Source: Klebsiella pneumoniae
Lineage (GTDB): Bacteria > Bacteroidota > Bacteroidia > Flavobacteriales > Flavobacteriaceae
Direction: 5' to 3'
Assembly: GCA_943325355.2 (NCBI GenBank)
Contig: CALPPA020000110.1
Coordinates: forward strand, 1-6,242
DNA length: 6,242 nucleotides
The notes under the pieces are model-generated. The model was not told the origin of the DNA and ran no database searches. It worked only from the letters and a program-made list of their open reading frames with translations. Shown piece after piece: positions 5,353-6,242 of this stretch. Position numbers and translations under genes: made by a program. Each line of letters begins with the position of its first letter. Within the stretch, counting starts at the first letter, position 1.

Positions 5353-6117
5353 ATGAATGTATATTTTTTAGGGACTGGCACATCGCAGGGAATTCCGGTT
5401 ATTGGTAGTCATCACTCGGTATGTCAAAGTGCTGATTTTAAAGACAAAAGGCTAAGAGTTTCAGTTTGGATAACTTGGGATAATCATTCTTATTTGATTG
5501 ATTGTGGCCCAGATTTTAGACAACAAATGTTGGCTTCAAACTGTCAAAAGGTAGACGGAATTTTATATACGCACGAGCATTCAGATCATACTGCTGGTTT
5601 GGATGATATTCGTCCCTTTTTTTTTAAACAAGGCGATATTCCAATTTATGCACATCAGCGAGTAATTGATAATCTTAAAAAAAGATTTGATTATATTTTT
5701 GAAACCGTAAATAAATATCCCGGAGCACCTTCAGTTAAATCGATAGAAGTTGTCAATAATCATCCTTTTTCCATTGGTAATAAAACAGCAGTTCCTATCA
5801 ATGTGATGCACGGAAATCTTCCCGTTTTTGGATATAGAATAGATGATTTTGCTTATTTGACCGATGTAAAAACGGTAGAAGAAAGTGAAATTCTTAAACT
5901 AACAAATCTGAAAGTTTTGGTTGTAAACGCATTGCGAGAAGAACCACATTCAACTCATTTTAATTTACAAGAAGCCTTGGATTTTATTACTTTGGTTAAA
6001 CCTGAAAAAGCTTATATTACGCACATTAGCCATATTCTAGGTTTTCACGAGGAAGTTCAAAAAAAGCTTCCAAAGAACGTTTTTTTGGCCTATGACAACT
6101 TAGAAATCACTATTTAA
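5353..6117 (+). CDS. Metallo-beta-lactamase-fold hydrolase, PhnP-like
   Basis: A 254-residue cytosolic metal-dependent hydrolase resembling PhnP (phosphoribosyl cyclic phosphate phosphodiesterase) and relatives. The opening MNVYFLGTGTSQGIP is the family's first strand and turn. The metal motif HxHxDH is THEHSDHTAGLDDIRPF (H74, H76, D78, H79). Other likely ligands are H153 (VMHG), D171 (AYLTDV) and H224/H227 (YITHISHILGFH). An extra zinc loop in PhnP, C-x-C-x2-C, is here GSHHSVC (18-24): S19, H21, C24, so only one Cys remains. A TAG directly before the ATG fixes the start. No other phosphonate-utilisation gene is nearby, so the true substrate is unknown and a phosphonate role is unlikely. The gene behind it starts 12 bases on and is probably co-transcribed. 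Confidence 0.9.
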   Translation: MNVYFLGTGTSQGIPVIGSHHSVCQSADFKDKRLRVSVWITWDNHSYLIDCGPDFRQQMLASNCQKVDGILYTHEHSDHTAGLDDIRPFFFKQGDIPIYAHQRVIDNLKKRFDYIFETVNKYPGAPSVKSIEVVNNHPFSIGNKTAVPINVMHGNLPVFGYRIDDFAYLTDVKTVEESEILKLTNLKVLVVNALREEPHSTHFNLQEALDFITLVKPEKAYITHISHILGFHEEVQKKLPKNVFLAYDNLEITI

Positions 6118-6129
6118 TACAACTTGAAA

Positions 6130-6242
6130 ATGAAAAAATCATTGATGCTTTACCTTTTTATTCTTGCGCTGCTTTTTAATGTTTTTACCTATATGTATTT
6201 CAGCAAGAAATTGGATTTTGAAGAAAACCGATTTGCAAATAA
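6130..6242 (+). CDS. N-terminal fragment of a membrane-anchored protein (3' end outside window)
   Basis: ATG at 6130 opens a frame that runs to the window edge: 37 codons with no stop. It starts MKKSLMLYLFILALLFNVFT, then YMYFSKKLDFEENRFAN. A short basic N-terminus, about 17 hydrophobic residues (5-21) and then charged sequence suggest a membrane anchor or uncleaved signal with the rest outside the cytoplasm. No signal-peptidase site or lipobox Cys is visible. It lies 12 bases after the PhnP-like gene on the same strand, which suggests one operon. Function cannot be assigned from this piece. Confidence 0.75.
   Translation, partial: MKKSLMLYLFILALLFNVFTYMYFSKKLDFEENRFAN

Overview
The window looks like chromosomal DNA from a Flavobacteriaceae-type Bacteroidetes bacterium, probably Flavobacterium or a close relative. 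The basis is AT-rich sequence, start codons with almost no Shine-Dalgarno signal, several copies of the Bacteroidetes -7 promoter element TAnnTTTG, and protein sequences of flavobacterial character. I see no tRNA, rRNA, CRISPR array, insertion sequence, attachment site or phage gene. This is a housekeeping region rather than a mobile island, and I found no clear new multi-gene system.

Layout: the left edge (1-1345, minus) holds the N-terminal 448 codons of uvrA, cut off by the window. A 341-bp divergent intergenic region follows. Then comes a plus-strand transcription unit with an ECF-type RNA polymerase sigma factor (1687-2271) and a 47-codon small gene (2326-2469), closed by a strong terminator (2472-2498). 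The convergent nth gene (endonuclease III, 2485-3144, minus) ends inside that terminator hairpin. A 98-bp divergent spacer with short tandem repeats leads to bcp (peroxiredoxin, 3243-3695, plus). A bidirectional terminator separates bcp from a convergent 486-codon gene of unknown function (3789-5249, minus). A 103-bp divergent spacer with two back-to-back promoter candidates separates that gene from a PhnP-like metallo-beta-lactamase-fold hydrolase (5353-6117, plus). Twelve bases later a membrane-anchored protein begins (6130 onward) and runs off the right edge.

Functionally, the left half groups genome maintenance and peroxide defence: UvrA (nucleotide excision repair), Nth (base excision repair) and Bcp (hydroperoxide reduction), around an ECF sigma factor with no recognisable anti-sigma gene. 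Whether the sigma factor controls its neighbours cannot be read from the sequence. The most notable points are an Nth that has lost all four iron-sulphur cysteines, the small protein behind the sigma factor, the unassigned 486-residue protein, and altered zinc-ligand sites in UvrA and the PhnP-like enzyme.
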